IMG/VR virus record: IMGVR_UViG_3300045253_000025
Coordinates: 1 to 55,426 of that record
DNA from: a virus
Length of the DNA: 55,426 bases
Direction: 5' to 3' (one strand)
Shown here: piece after piece, positions 38,563 through 46,683 of the stretch
How positions within the stretch are numbered: position 1 is the first letter of the stretch
Layout: every line of letters starts with the position of its first letter
Translations under genes and position numbers: made by a program
The notes under the pieces: model-generated
Seen by the model: the letters and a program-made list of their open reading frames with translations, nothing else
Databases searched by the model: none
What the model was told of the DNA's origin: nothing

Positions 38563-39186
38563 TCATTTACTCCTGATTAGAGTTACCTTGTCGAGATTCA
38601 ATCCACCATCCTTACTCGATCGCTCCTTCTTCCGGCCTGCTCGATCCAGCTTCCCCTCAATCTCCGCATACGTCCGGGAGGAGACTTCCATGACAGAGAA
38701 GGTACGCTTCCGGGAAGGCTTATCCTGAGACTCATCACGGAGATCATTGAGCATCGCTTCCGTCGCTTCATTCGTCTCGTCCACGAGCTTCCCAATCCGC
38801 TGGTCTTCTTCCTCGATCAATGCAGCTAGCTTGATGTTATCCGCTCGTGCTAGCTCTCCCAGGGGATCGAGCGTCAAAACCAGGCTTCGCTCCTGGTCTA
38901 CTGTCCAGCGTCCGGTAATAACGGGGACAATCGCTTCAGGATCAAGCCCCTTACGAGCATGGCCGTCTATCAGGCGATTAGTCGTCAGATTGTAGAGCAA
39001 GGCTCCAGCCCAGCCATTGCGTCTAATCCCGTCCCTCAATGCGTTAAGCTGCTTAGATGGGTGAGTTTTCCAGTTCTGGGGATGATCGGTAAGAGAGGCA
39101 GCTTTGACCCAGACCAGGGACTCGATCCCAGGCATCCCTTCTGGTCGGGGAAAGACCTCCAGTCGTGGCTTCCTTACCTTCCCCAT
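38563..39186 (-). CDS. ParB-like domain protein
   Basis: 207 residues. SLVWVKAASLTDHPQNWKTH, then DGIRRNGWAGALLYNLTTNRLIDGHARKG follows the ParB/Srx N-terminal fold with its G-H-x-R motif. ParB-type proteins in phages are often methylation- or nuclease-linked, or pair with terminases. DNA binding and a CTPase or nuclease activity are possible. It lies before the terminases. Confidence 0.65.
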   Translation of the reverse strand: MGKVRKPRLEVFPRPEGMPGIESLVWVKAASLTDHPQNWKTHPSKQLNALRDGIRRNGWAGALLYNLTTNRLIDGHARKGLDPEAIVPVITGRWTVDQERSLVLTLDPLGELARADNIKLAALIEEEDQRIGKLVDETNEATEAMLNDLRDESQDKPSRKRTFSVMEVSSRTYAEIEGKLDRAGRKKERSSKDGGLNLDKVTLIRSK

Positions 39187-39193
39187 ATACCCC

Positions 39194-39218
39194 TCTGAGT
39201 TCTGTGAGAAGAATTATT
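39194..39218 (+). repeat. Dispersed element type A
   Basis: TCTGAGTTCTGTGAGAAGAA then TTATT. The minus TAA is the stop of the gene at 39214, and AGAGGGGTATATG of the ParB-like gene follows. Confidence 0.85.
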
Positions 39219-39456
39219 CCCCTTCTTCATCCTCTAAAGTATCGTTATCGAGAGCCATGATTCCGACTTGCTGCGCCAAACCGGCACAAGTATGACAACA
39301 GCCATCCCAAAATAGAACACGGTTCATAATCCCCGTTCGATGATTGTCCTTCTCATTTTTAGCCATCACTACAATCCCCGCAATAACGATATGATCGAAG
39401 CGATCCTTCAACTCCGCGATCAATTCAGCAGTAGTAGCAGATTCTAAATCTGTCAT
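39214..39456 (-). CDS. Hypothetical 80-residue protein with Cys motif
   Basis: Starts MTDLESATTAELIAELKDRF and contains GCCHTCAG. An amphipathic helix, then a beta strand (HIVIAGIVVMAK), then possible zinc-binding Cys and His. ATGA overlap with the upstream gene. Function unknown. Confidence 0.5.
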   Translation of the reverse strand: MTDLESATTAELIAELKDRFDHIVIAGIVVMAKNEKDNHRTGIMNRVLFWDGCCHTCAGLAQQVGIMALDNDTLEDEEGE

Positions 39457-39620
39457 TTATGCTTCTCATGAATCCCTAGCTGGAAGCACATCAGGAGCGA
39501 GATGGCTTCGTACATCCCGTAGAGTCTGGCGATCTCGATTAGCTGATCCAGTTCGGCCAACTTGCGGGAGCGAGCATCCTTCATCCAATTCGCGTAGACC
39601 ATTCCATTATCCTTTTTCAT
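39453..39620 (-). CDS. Hypothetical 55-residue protein
   Basis: Starts MKKDNGMVYANWMKDARSRK at 39620 behind AAGGAGGAGA, the best ribosome site in the area; the frame is open upstream. Then LAELDQLIEIARLYGMYEAIS. Helical. Unknown. Confidence 0.5.
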   Translation of the reverse strand: MKKDNGMVYANWMKDARSRKLAELDQLIEIARLYGMYEAISLLMCFQLGIHEKHK

Positions 39621-39649
39621 CTCGAATCTCCTCCTTGAATGAAGAATAA

Positions 39650-39725
39650 AAATTGAGAATCGCGGAAGTCGGAAGCCCCAGCAGGCACGGATACGGTGGT
39701 TCTGCCAGGGACTCCCGCGACTCTC
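39650..39725 (-). terminator. Rho-independent terminator with long stem
   Basis: Minus strand: GAGAGTCGCGGGAGTC (39725-39710) pairs with GACTTCCGCGATTCTC (39670-39655), 14 Watson-Crick plus two G-U pairs, followed by AATTTTTATT. A second smaller hairpin is at 39730-39759. Ends the transcript of the 39767-40408 gene. Confidence 0.8.
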
Positions 39726-39766
39726 ACTCCCATCCGAGACAGGCAAGTATCCCGGATGGAATTTCC

Positions 39767-40408
39767 TTAGACTTGGCCGATGACTTCCGCTCCAACCTCT
39801 CCCGGCTCCGGGGGCGCAATCGAATCGGAGAGGACGATATCGAACGGACGGGGATCGGAGGGATTGCCGGAAGCATCGGTATCAACCAGCGTCCCGATGA
39901 TATGCTGGGCAGCGTCTCCCGTCAGGATCGCTCCGCTATCATCGGCTTCAACGGGTACGGGAGTATCCGACTGGACTTGAGCCGGATCGTTGAGCGTAGC
40001 GACGTAGGAAGCCGGGGACGAGACAGTCAGAGTTCGAGTCGCTACGTCCTTGGTACGAGGATTGGTCTTGTCAAGCGGGGGAACGTTCAAACGGTACTGG
40101 AGCATGGTTTCACCTATTTGGTTGATGACAGTGAGAGTTACCAAACCGGGTAACGGCGGAGCTTGTTGATTCGCATCATCGAGCGTTTCTTGTAGCTTGT
40201 CGATCTTAGGATCAGTTCTCTCTAGCTGCAAGATCAAAGCATCGTCAGACTCGATCTCTTTGTTGATCTTCAAAGCCAGGAAGTCTATAGCTCCCGGACT
40301 TGTGGGAGTCCCTAATAGGGAATCGAGCTTGGGAGCGATCTCATTGAGCTTTGCCAGAACAAGATCGAGCTTATGCTGAGTCCGCTGAAGTTCGATGATG
40401 ATGCCCAT
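39767..40408 (-). CDS. Hypothetical protein, coiled coil plus beta domain
   Basis: 213 residues from the ATG at 40408 (open upstream to 40459). N-terminal coiled coil (MGIIIELQRTQHKLDLVLAK, then LQLERTDPKIDKLQETLDD), then LVTLTVINQIGETMLQYRLNVPP and a Ser/Thr/Pro-rich Ig-like C-terminus. Resembles phage proteins of unknown function with a similar two-part design. Perhaps a minor surface protein. Confidence 0.5.
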   Translation of the reverse strand: MGIIIELQRTQHKLDLVLAKLNEIAPKLDSLLGTPTSPGAIDFLALKINKEIESDDALILQLERTDPKIDKLQETLDDANQQAPPLPGLVTLTVINQIGETMLQYRLNVPPLDKTNPRTKDVATRTLTVSSPASYVATLNDPAQVQSDTPVPVEADDSGAILTGDAAQHIIGTLVDTDASGNPSDPRPFDIVLSDSIAPPEPGEVGAEVIGQV

Positions 40409-40586
40409 CGGCCAGAATCCCTTTAGCCAGCGTAAGAACCGTCTCCATGACAGACGCATGAATTAAATCCGCTGGAGGAGGGGCCGCGACACCCTTTCCC
40501 CCAGCGGCAGAGAAAAGACTAGTGGAAAACTGCCGTTGCTCTTGTTCGGCCAAGGATGCCGGTATGGACTCGTACCTTTGAAGCAC
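40371..40586 (-). CDS. Possible overlapping short gene
   Basis: 71 residues (MLQRYESIPASLAEQEQRQF then STSLFSAAGGKGVAAPPPADLIHASVMETVLTLAKGI). It fills the space between neighbouring genes but overlaps both (68 and 38 bases) and has no clear ribosome site. Weak call. Confidence 0.3.
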   Translation of the reverse strand: MLQRYESIPASLAEQEQRQFSTSLFSAAGGKGVAAPPPADLIHASVMETVLTLAKGILADGHHHRTSADSA

Positions 40587-40938
40587 CCTGAGCGGAGAAG
40601 CTAAAGCTACCCCCGGAGCTACTGAATGATCTTGATCCCCCAGAGGAGAAGACTACGAACGAAGGATTCGCATAAAGTACCGGCTGACCGACGATTGCAA
40701 ACGATTGACCTACGAAAGCCTGATTCGAGCAGGAGCAACCGCCATCAAACGTCTGGAACGACTGGAAGCCGACAGCAGGACCGCAAGCCATCACTGGCGA
40801 AGCCAGAGCCAGGACCGTCAGACCGACCAGCAAGACGGCGCAGACCTTGGCGGCATGGTGCAAAACGTGATGAGCGTGATGGTGAAACAAATGGAAGCAA
40901 ATGGCAAAGAACGACAGAAGTGAGGCGAAGCGATACAT
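40519..40938 (-). CDS. Membrane or exported His- and Ser-rich protein
   Basis: 139 residues. Hydrophobic His-rich start (MYRFASLLSFFAICFHLFHH), a membrane segment (VCAVLLVGLTVLALASPVMA), then C-containing GGCSCSNQAF and a Ser/Gly/Phe-rich tail. VMAC could be a signal-cleavage or lipobox-like site. It ends the cytochrome operon, so a role in the envelope is likely. Unknown family. Confidence 0.5.
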   Translation of the reverse strand: MYRFASLLSFFAICFHLFHHHAHHVLHHAAKVCAVLLVGLTVLALASPVMACGPAVGFQSFQTFDGGCSCSNQAFVGQSFAIVGQPVLYANPSFVVFSSGGSRSFSSSGGSFSFSAQGASKVRVHTGILGRTRATAVFH

Positions 40939-40942
40939 GGTT

Positions 40943-40970
40943 AAACCTCCGGTTTTTCTGAGAAAGAAAG
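40943..40970 (+). repeat. Dispersed element type B with hairpin
   Basis: TAAACCTCCGGTTTTTCT then GAGAAAGAAAG, in the gap between two minus-strand genes. Read on the minus strand, the element ends with GGAGG of the gene at 40938. Confidence 0.8.
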
Positions 40971-40979
40971 AACTGCTAA

Positions 40980-42053
40980 TCAGCCACCAAGTATCCTAGC
41001 AATCAAAGCGGATTTTTCCAATCCCGATAATTCCCCGCCGTTCTTAGGCATATGCCTAGCTGGATCATGGGAGTTGATCCGATCTTGAACCTTACCGGCA
41101 ATATCTCTCCGCTCATCAGGAGCAAACGTATCAATCGCCAGGAAATTGAGATCACCTTTCGGCTTCTCGTTCCCGTGACAGTTAGCACATTTGTTGTTGA
41201 TGACTACTTGGCCTAATAACTGTTGATTGCGGTTAAGAGTTCGAGACTGTGGGTTGACTGGAGCCGGAGGGGGCTGAGACGGGTTATCCTGGTATCCCTG
41301 ATCCGGTTGCTGATTCTGCTGCGGTTGCTCGGCAGGCTGTTGCTGAGGAATCGGTGGCGGAGTAATGATCGTCTTGCGATTAAGTGATGGCTCCGAATGA
41401 CTCATCCTGATTTCCGACTGAGCCGGATAGGCTGCTGAGACGGCAGAGACATAACCATCAGCAACGGCTCTAACGGTAGCGATCCTTTCATTAGACCCTT
41501 GCTCCTGCGAGGCGAGAGCTTGCGCGCCTCCCAGAGCGGCGGAGTGCAGGTTATCGACGCGACCAATCGCTCGGAAATATTCATGAACGGCGAGATTGTA
41601 ATCGGGCGTAGCGGCTGGATACGAAGCAAGGCCGTAAGCGGTACTCCCGATCTGAACTCCGGGGAAGGCTTGCGAGATGTAAGTCAGAGTATCCGTGACG
41701 GCTCCAGTATAACCGTTGGCATAATTCCCGTTTCCGTAGTTGTACCCATTAGCGGCTTTGATTCCTAATGAACGGAGCAAGTCTAAGCGATCGGCTCTCC
41801 GTTCCCGCTGCTCCGCGAAGCGGAGTACATCCTTCTCGAACGAGTCCGACTCGACATTGATCCGTGAGTCGATCCGCTGGAGTTGGGTGTAACACCAATC
41901 CCCATAGCAATTACGGTAAGCACGATACAACCAAGAACCATTATCAGTGTCGTAGCGATAGAGATTATTACCGAGAGGAGTCCAGTCGTTTGCATAGATC
42001 GTCCCTCCAATCGAAAGCGTGAGCAGAGCCAGAGCCAACAGAATCCTTTTCAT
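40980..42053 (-). CDS. Exported cytochrome c-like protein
   Basis: 357 residues. Residues 1-21 are a clear signal peptide (MKRILLALALLTLSIGGTIYA). The centre is Tyr/Asn/Gln-rich with a Pro/Gln linker (PPPIPQQQPAEQPQQNQQ). The C-terminal ~70 residues are a c-type cytochrome: CANCH at residues 289-293, then KGDL and a possible axial Met at about 335 (RHMPK). This looks like the small haem domain of planctomycete-type PSD1 proteins. If haem is attached, it acts outside the cytoplasm using the host's cytochrome maturation system. ATGA overlap with the next upstream gene. Confidence 0.8.
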   Translation of the reverse strand: MKRILLALALLTLSIGGTIYANDWTPLGNNLYRYDTDNGSWLYRAYRNCYGDWCYTQLQRIDSRINVESDSFEKDVLRFAEQRERRADRLDLLRSLGIKAANGYNYGNGNYANGYTGAVTDTLTYISQAFPGVQIGSTAYGLASYPAATPDYNLAVHEYFRAIGRVDNLHSAALGGAQALASQEQGSNERIATVRAVADGYVSAVSAAYPAQSEIRMSHSEPSLNRKTIITPPPIPQQQPAEQPQQNQQPDQGYQDNPSQPPPAPVNPQSRTLNRNQQLLGQVVINNKCANCHGNEKPKGDLNFLAIDTFAPDERRDIAGKVQDRINSHDPARHMPKNGGELSGLEKSALIARILGG

Positions 42054-43996
42054 TTTTGTACCTCGTCGGGGAATAAGCCTTTGACCTTACTAGCTGCTGC
42101 CCAATCACCTTGTCGATGGCGATTGTTCCAAAGCAGATCGTTCGGCTTTAATTTGCCGGAGGAGGCTAATTCTTGCAAGTCCGCGTAAGTAAGCGGTCCT
42201 CGCTGGCGAGTTGTACCCTCTGTGATGTACCACCATTTCGGCTCGTTCTTATCCGATTCGAGAGGTTTTACATCCGACTTATCGGGACTCTCAAAATCAG
42301 GGATTACGATCTCATCGGTAGAGGGTCGAGGAGACGTAACCGATTGCGGGAGTTCGATTTTCGTCGGATTCATCTCAACAGTAGGCTTGGGCTTGTCTAC
42401 CAGCTTAGGCTTGATGATTCCCAGCGTTGGCATCACAAGGGACTGGAGAGCAGGGTAGAGCGGCTCGAACTGACGACGAGTGATTTTGAGACTCTTCTTG
42501 TCGGCTCCCTTCGGCCAGTCCCATCTCTTCTCTTCGACTAACCATTTCACCATCGGATCAGCGGGAGTCAGAAGCAAGGCAATACGAGCATCTGTTGCTA
42601 TAAGATTTCCCTGGTTGGGAGCAGGTAAAATCTTCGTCAGGACTGCAATCGGGTCTCCGTCAGGATCAACCCCTAGCTCATCACAAGCGGAAGCAGCATC
42701 AAGATATTTGTACTCGTAATTGTTGTAGGCTAATGTCATCGCCTCGCAGACATCTTTGGCCGTGAGTCCACCAGTGACGAAGGTAAACGTATCGAAGGAA
42801 TCTCTTGCATCTCCGAGTACCTTATCGAGTTGAGACTGGCGAGCGCCATAGAGAAACTGGATTTGGCGGATTGCCTCGAATTGCTTTTGATCGTTATTGA
42901 TCGTGACATCGCCTAGGACGCGAAGACGACCATCGAGCAGTTGCTTGACCTGATTCGTTGCTGGTTGCCAGAGACCGTTAGGACCGTGACAACGGATGCA
43001 GGAGATCATCGGTTGAAGACGATCTGTAAACGGTTCTGGAATTAAACTATCTCTAACCAGATTCGGAGGAGCTTCCGAAACGAGGATTCCATCCCCATTC
43101 CAAAGTGTACATTCGATGGCTCCATTGCGAAGCTTGGCGAGAGATTCCTGTCCTTGGGATTTGGAATTGCGTAGGGAGAGGAAAGCGTCAAATCCGGGAT
43201 CGGTCTGATCGTCGAAGATGTCTTGCGTCACGACGACGATCGACGGACCTTCGGAGGGAGGAACGTCGGAAGATTCGTACATCTCGATGCCACGAGCCTT
43301 GCCAGTGACTTTCGAGATCGTAACTAGACGGTTGAAGGAGTTATGCTGGCGAATCCGTTCCAGTGGAACTCCTCGCTCCGCCAAGTAGTCGGCAAGCTTC
43401 GTCTTGCCAGGAACCAGACCACGGAAGGCATAGTAAGAGCCGCCATCGGCGGAAGTTCCTCCCTGCTTGATAAGCCAATCGTAGCGGTAGCAGAGACCGA
43501 CCGGGAAAGCCGTATCGAGATGCGGAGCGGATTCGACGATCGTCTTTTTGGATTTGGAATCAGTTTGAGAGATGTAGAAGTAGGGGTCTTTTTCTGAAAG
43601 AGAATCCCATATCCGCATTTGCTCCTTGACTTGCTCGATCGTGTCTCCATACCGCCAACCTTCGACCCGTATCAAAGCTCCTCCAGCGACTAGCGGCGGT
43701 TGGACAGGGACGGAGGAGCGATTGACTACGGAGTTGAGGAATAACGTAACAGCAGCGTAGGTCTGCTTGGATGAGTCTCGCAGCCAGACGTAGCGGACAG
43801 AAGGCTGGAGCAATGGAGAGATCGTCTCCAGATCGGCTAAGCAGAGAGTAGCGGCGGTTGCCGGAACACGAGGAGGCGGTTTGAGGACCGGCATCGGATT
43901 AGGATGCTGGATAGGCGGGAGATTCGATGGGCCTTGAGCGGAAGCTGAGACAGCAACCAGCAGCAGCACGCAGGCCAGTATCCTATGGGCAGTCAT
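42050..43996 (-). CDS. Exported protein with CxxCH motif and GYF-like domain
   Basis: 648 residues. Signal peptide MTAHRILACVLLLVAVSASA (cleavage after ASA). CIRCH at 333-337 in ISCIRCHGPNGLWQP is a haem-binding motif as in c-type cytochromes. The C-terminal ~65 residues (WWYITEGTTRQRGPLTYADL and so on) are a GYF_2-type domain, which binds Pro-rich peptides. The Pro-rich linker of the neighbouring cytochrome is a possible partner. Coupled to it by ATGA. Such proteins are known from planctomycetes. In a phage this is unexpected. Confidence 0.75.
   Translation of the reverse strand: MTAHRILACVLLLVAVSASAQGPSNLPPIQHPNPMPVLKPPPRVPATAATLCLADLETISPLLQPSVRYVWLRDSSKQTYAAVTLFLNSVVNRSSVPVQPPLVAGGALIRVEGWRYGDTIEQVKEQMRIWDSLSEKDPYFYISQTDSKSKKTIVESAPHLDTAFPVGLCYRYDWLIKQGGTSADGGSYYAFRGLVPGKTKLADYLAERGVPLERIRQHNSFNRLVTISKVTGKARGIEMYESSDVPPSEGPSIVVVTQDIFDDQTDPGFDAFLSLRNSKSQGQESLAKLRNGAIECTLWNGDGILVSEAPPNLVRDSLIPEPFTDRLQPMISCIRCHGPNGLWQPATNQVKQLLDGRLRVLGDVTINNDQKQFEAIRQIQFLYGARQSQLDKVLGDARDSFDTFTFVTGGLTAKDVCEAMTLAYNNYEYKYLDAASACDELGVDPDGDPIAVLTKILPAPNQGNLIATDARIALLLTPADPMVKWLVEEKRWDWPKGADKKSLKITRRQFEPLYPALQSLVMPTLGIIKPKLVDKPKPTVEMNPTKIELPQSVTSPRPSTDEIVIPDFESPDKSDVKPLESDKNEPKWWYITEGTTRQRGPLTYADLQELASSGKLKPNDLLWNNRHRQGDWAAASKVKGLFPDEVQK
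43585..43605 (+). repeat. Dispersed motif, type B core (degenerate), in 648-residue gene
   Basis: GGTCTTTTTCTGAAAGAGAA. Coding strand read as SLSEKDP. Confidence 0.5.
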
Positions 43997-44034
43997 TGCC
44001 TTCTCCTTGGATTATGGGATTCCTGAACTAACTT

Positions 44035-45015
44035 TTAACCGACTCCGAACGTCTCTCCGCCTATCGCCGGAACATTGACCCCCATTAGCTGACCCTTGAC
44101 TGCCGGGCTGTGCAGACCATGTGGACTCGGCGGAAGTGGTCCCGGAGGAACTGGACCAGGAGGAGGAACTGGAACCGGGATCGGAGGCGTAGGCGGGGCT
44201 GGAGGCGGCGGCAGGACTCCACCGGGGACCGCGTTGATCGCCCAGCAGTCCGAAGCCAGATTCGGATTCGTAGCGTAGTCGTAAGGAATCCAGCCGTAGC
44301 CGTTCTCGCCCCAGGGATGGCTGGGACCGTTCATCCAGTGATTGCGGAATTTGAACATCCCGCGCTTCTTGCTCCAGCCGACTAGCGATACGTCATGACC
44401 GCCAATCGGAGTCTCTCCGGGGGAGGGAACCGTCAAAACTCCGGTCGTCGAGGCTTGCTGGGATTCGATCTGACGAAAGACATCGAAGCCGAACAAGATC
44501 GGACGGCGGGTAGTGTACAGGATACCTTGCATCTGCGAGAGCGAGATTTGCACCGCATCGTAGGATACGATCCGGTTAGCGACAGCGGCGTCGAAGCAAG
44601 CTTGTGGCGGCTGCTGGCGGAACTTGACAGGATCGTCGGAGTAAGGCCAGAGCGATTCCTTGCAGAAGCCGTACTTGTTCAAAGCTTTGAGCATCGTCCG
44701 GTTATTGACCCCGGAGTCCTGCGGGATAGTTCCCATCAGCAGGCGGGTGATGTAATAGATGAACAAGCGGGATGCAGATTCGAGGACGAGACCCTGCTTG
44801 ATCTGATCTTCCATGATGCACTCATCAGCGGTATTAGGACCGCACGATCCGAGACCTCCCTGGTCTAACTGCGGAACCTTGTCGAAGTAATCCGAGACGG
44901 AGAGATCGAACTCATCCGGCAGAGCATCGGTAATCCTGCGAGGAGAGAACAGCTTGTGATCGCGGTCGAGAGTCTCCGGCTTTTGTCTTAGTAACCCGAA
45001 AGCATGGACTGCCAT
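44035..45015 (-). CDS. Papain-like (C1A) cysteine peptidase
   Basis: 326 residues from the ATG at 45015 behind a GAGGAG site. PQLDQGGLGSCGPN places the catalytic Cys at 58 with the preceding Gln of the oxyanion hole; GGHDVSLVGW gives His 207; FRNHWMNG the Asn at 225. These match the papain triad. A Pro-rich C-terminal linker (PPPPAPPTPPIPVPVPPPG) follows. No signal peptide is visible. Substrate unknown. A role in lysis, virion maturation or host-protein attack is possible. Confidence 0.8.
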   Translation of the reverse strand: MAVHAFGLLRQKPETLDRDHKLFSPRRITDALPDEFDLSVSDYFDKVPQLDQGGLGSCGPNTADECIMEDQIKQGLVLESASRLFIYYITRLLMGTIPQDSGVNNRTMLKALNKYGFCKESLWPYSDDPVKFRQQPPQACFDAAVANRIVSYDAVQISLSQMQGILYTTRRPILFGFDVFRQIESQQASTTGVLTVPSPGETPIGGHDVSLVGWSKKRGMFKFRNHWMNGPSHPWGENGYGWIPYDYATNPNLASDCWAINAVPGGVLPPPPAPPTPPIPVPVPPPGPVPPGPLPPSPHGLHSPAVKGQLMGVNVPAIGGETFGVG

Positions 45016-45377
45016 TGTCGAAGCTCCTCTAAGATTTTTGGTTCCAAGATATCCCAATCAACGCAAGGCTTACCATTTGGTCCGATCAGCGTCGGACAAC
45101 CTTCCGCCCGATCATCGACCAGCTTATCGTAATAAATCTTGCGAGCAAACCACCACCATTCCTTAGCGAAGTGAACTCCTCGATCCTTACAAAACTTTTC
45201 CGCCCACCATAGCAGCGGTCCTACTCGATTCGTCCAAAGTACAATTGTGGCTCCAGCAGCTACGAATTTCTTGATTGAGTCCGTCGCCTTCGTTCCCTTC
45301 GATCCTACAACCTCGACTTGAGAGAACGGGAAGACATAACAGGCTATCGTACAATCAAAATCGAGGGCGAGGATCAT
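44988..45377 (-). CDS. HAD-like hydrolase
   Basis: 129 residues. MILALDFDCTIA (the DxD motif with D6 and D8, the latter followed by C rather than the usual G), then TIVLWTNRVG (motif II with T/S), a later K (KDRG, KEWW) and VDDRAEG (acidic motif IV). Fits a small HAD family phosphatase. The usual second Asp plus Gly is changed, so the activity needs caution. It overlaps the peptidase start by 28 bases. Confidence 0.65.
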   Translation of the reverse strand: MILALDFDCTIACYVFPFSQVEVVGSKGTKATDSIKKFVAAGATIVLWTNRVGPLLWWAEKFCKDRGVHFAKEWWWFARKIYYDKLVDDRAEGCPTLIGPNGKPCVDWDILEPKILEELRQWQSMLSGY

Positions 45378-45381
45378 CGGA

Positions 45382-45858
45382 CTACTTCTTGTGCGCATGG
45401 CCTCCGTGACCGTGATCCGCTTTCTTGTGCGGAGCTTCTTCCTCGTCTTCGGCGTCCTTCCCCTTCTTCGCGTGAGCCGTCTCCGTGGCGGGAGTCGGGC
45501 CTGATCCGGCCAGCCCACCGAGGATCGCCAGGATCGCGTCAATGATCGGCTTGAACTGCTGATACAAAGCTAGCAGTTGCTTGAATACGTCGATCAGACC
45601 GGCACGATTGTACTCGCCTTCGATCTCCACTCCTTGCCGCTCGGCTTCACCAGCCGATAGACGGGCGGTGAGTGGGGTCAGGGCGTCAAGGTCTTGAGCG
45701 ATCGGCAGGAGCGTGAGTTCGATATCGGAGATCGCTTGCAGCTTCGCAGCGTAGCCGACAGCCGTTTGCAGCTTGCCGAAAGCAGCCTGGAACTGACCCA
45801 GGACAGCGGCGTCTTTCATCAAGATACGGAGTAGCTGGATGAAGGTGATCGTTCGCAT
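45382..45858 (-). CDS. Hypothetical protein with His-rich tail
   Basis: 158 residues from the ATG at 45858. Long helices (FIQLLRILMKDAAVLGQFQAAF, DVFKQLLALYQQFKPIIDAILAIL), then an acidic linker and KKADHGHGGHAHKK, a possible metal-binding end. First gene after the promoter at 45929-45957. No family recognised. Confidence 0.5.
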   Translation of the reverse strand: MRTITFIQLLRILMKDAAVLGQFQAAFGKLQTAVGYAAKLQAISDIELTLLPIAQDLDALTPLTARLSAGEAERQGVEIEGEYNRAGLIDVFKQLLALYQQFKPIIDAILAILGGLAGSGPTPATETAHAKKGKDAEDEEEAPHKKADHGHGGHAHKK

Positions 45859-45880
45859 GGATTTTTCCTCCTTCGAGAGT

Positions 45881-45910
45881 CGAATACTTCTTAGAAAACT
45901 CAGATAGGGG
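45881..45910 (-). repeat. Dispersed element type A (opposite orientation, degenerate)
   Basis: Plus strand CGAATACTTCTTAGAAAACT then CAGATAGGGG. Lies between the promoter at 45929 and the gene at 45858. Confidence 0.6.
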
Positions 45911-45928
45911 TAGTGACTCGCAAGGGTC

Positions 45929-45957
45929 AGGTTAGCCATTTTGAGAATTAGAGTCAA
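45929..45957 (-). promoter_or_regulatory. Sigma70-type promoter, leftward
   Basis: Minus strand: TTGACT (45957-45952), 17-base spacer, TAACCT (45934-45929). The spacer contains TCTCAAAA, part of the 12-mer in opposite orientation. Expected to drive the cargo block with peptidase and cytochromes. Confidence 0.65.
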
Positions 45958-46683
45958 CTAGGGACCGACCCGTCCATTCTTAACAAATGCAGCGTATGTA
46001 AGCGGCCATCCAGTCGCTAGTGATTGCTCGGCTGCTCGTGCGGCAACCTCAATTTCATACAGCGGATAGCTGACAAACTTTGCGTCCGGCTCATGTGTCC
46101 GCAACGACAGAAACGCCATTAGCGAACGCGGATTGCATGTAACCCAGCAAGACGAGTAAATACCTACTCCAAGGGCAGTACGAGCAATGCCCGGATCAAA
46201 CCCCTCCGCTAGCGATTGCTCATAATCGTCATAGGCAATTTGATATGCCCGCTTTTTTCGATCGCAGAACTTGGCATAGAGTTCGTCGTCATCGCAAAGC
46301 GTGAATTTCGGACGACCGGGCTTCCAGCCGTCAACTTTCATCATCGGTCGATCACGCGGCGGCAGATAGAATAGTGGAGCAAGTTGTTTGTATCTTGCCG
46401 ATTCTTCGTTGTAGGAAAATCCAATCCTATGCCGATGCCACTCCCGCCAGACAAAGATTGGAGCATGGACAAAGAACGTCAAGGCAGAATGTTCAAACGG
46501 TGTACCGTGACGATGCAACATCAAATAGTTAATCAGACCCGCATTGCCTTCAGCACTTTCCGGCTTAGCAAACTCCGCAGCCATCTCACCCGATGTTGAC
46601 ACTTTTGCGGCAGCAACAACCATATGGTCTCCGCCAGCTTTGTCTATCAGTCGTACCGTGACTACACTCGTTGTCTCAATCAT
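45958..46683 (-). CDS. thyX: Flavin-dependent thymidylate synthase
   Basis: 241 residues. The signature RHRIGFSYNEESARY is at residues 84-98 (RHR-x7-S with neighbouring residues of ThyX). LINYLMLHRHGTPFEHSALTF fits the flavin/substrate region and the late SLRTHEPDAK the tail. Makes dTMP from dUMP using FAD and methylene-tetrahydrofolate. With uracil-DNA glycosylase in the same genome, it points to active protection of thymine-containing DNA. Codon style differs from neighbours, so it may be recently acquired. Confidence 0.9.
   Translation of the reverse strand: MIETTSVVTVRLIDKAGGDHMVVAAAKVSTSGEMAAEFAKPESAEGNAGLINYLMLHRHGTPFEHSALTFFVHAPIFVWREWHRHRIGFSYNEESARYKQLAPLFYLPPRDRPMMKVDGWKPGRPKFTLCDDDELYAKFCDRKKRAYQIAYDDYEQSLAEGFDPGIARTALGVGIYSSCWVTCNPRSLMAFLSLRTHEPDAKFVSYPLYEIEVAARAAEQSLATGWPLTYAAFVKNGRVGP

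Noticed and set aside
39194-39218. Type A element as a T7-like single-subunit RNA polymerase promoter
   Set aside because: It has some resemblance (TAATAC..CTCA..GGG in one copy), but spacing and length differ between copies and no single-subunit RNA polymerase gene is in the genome.
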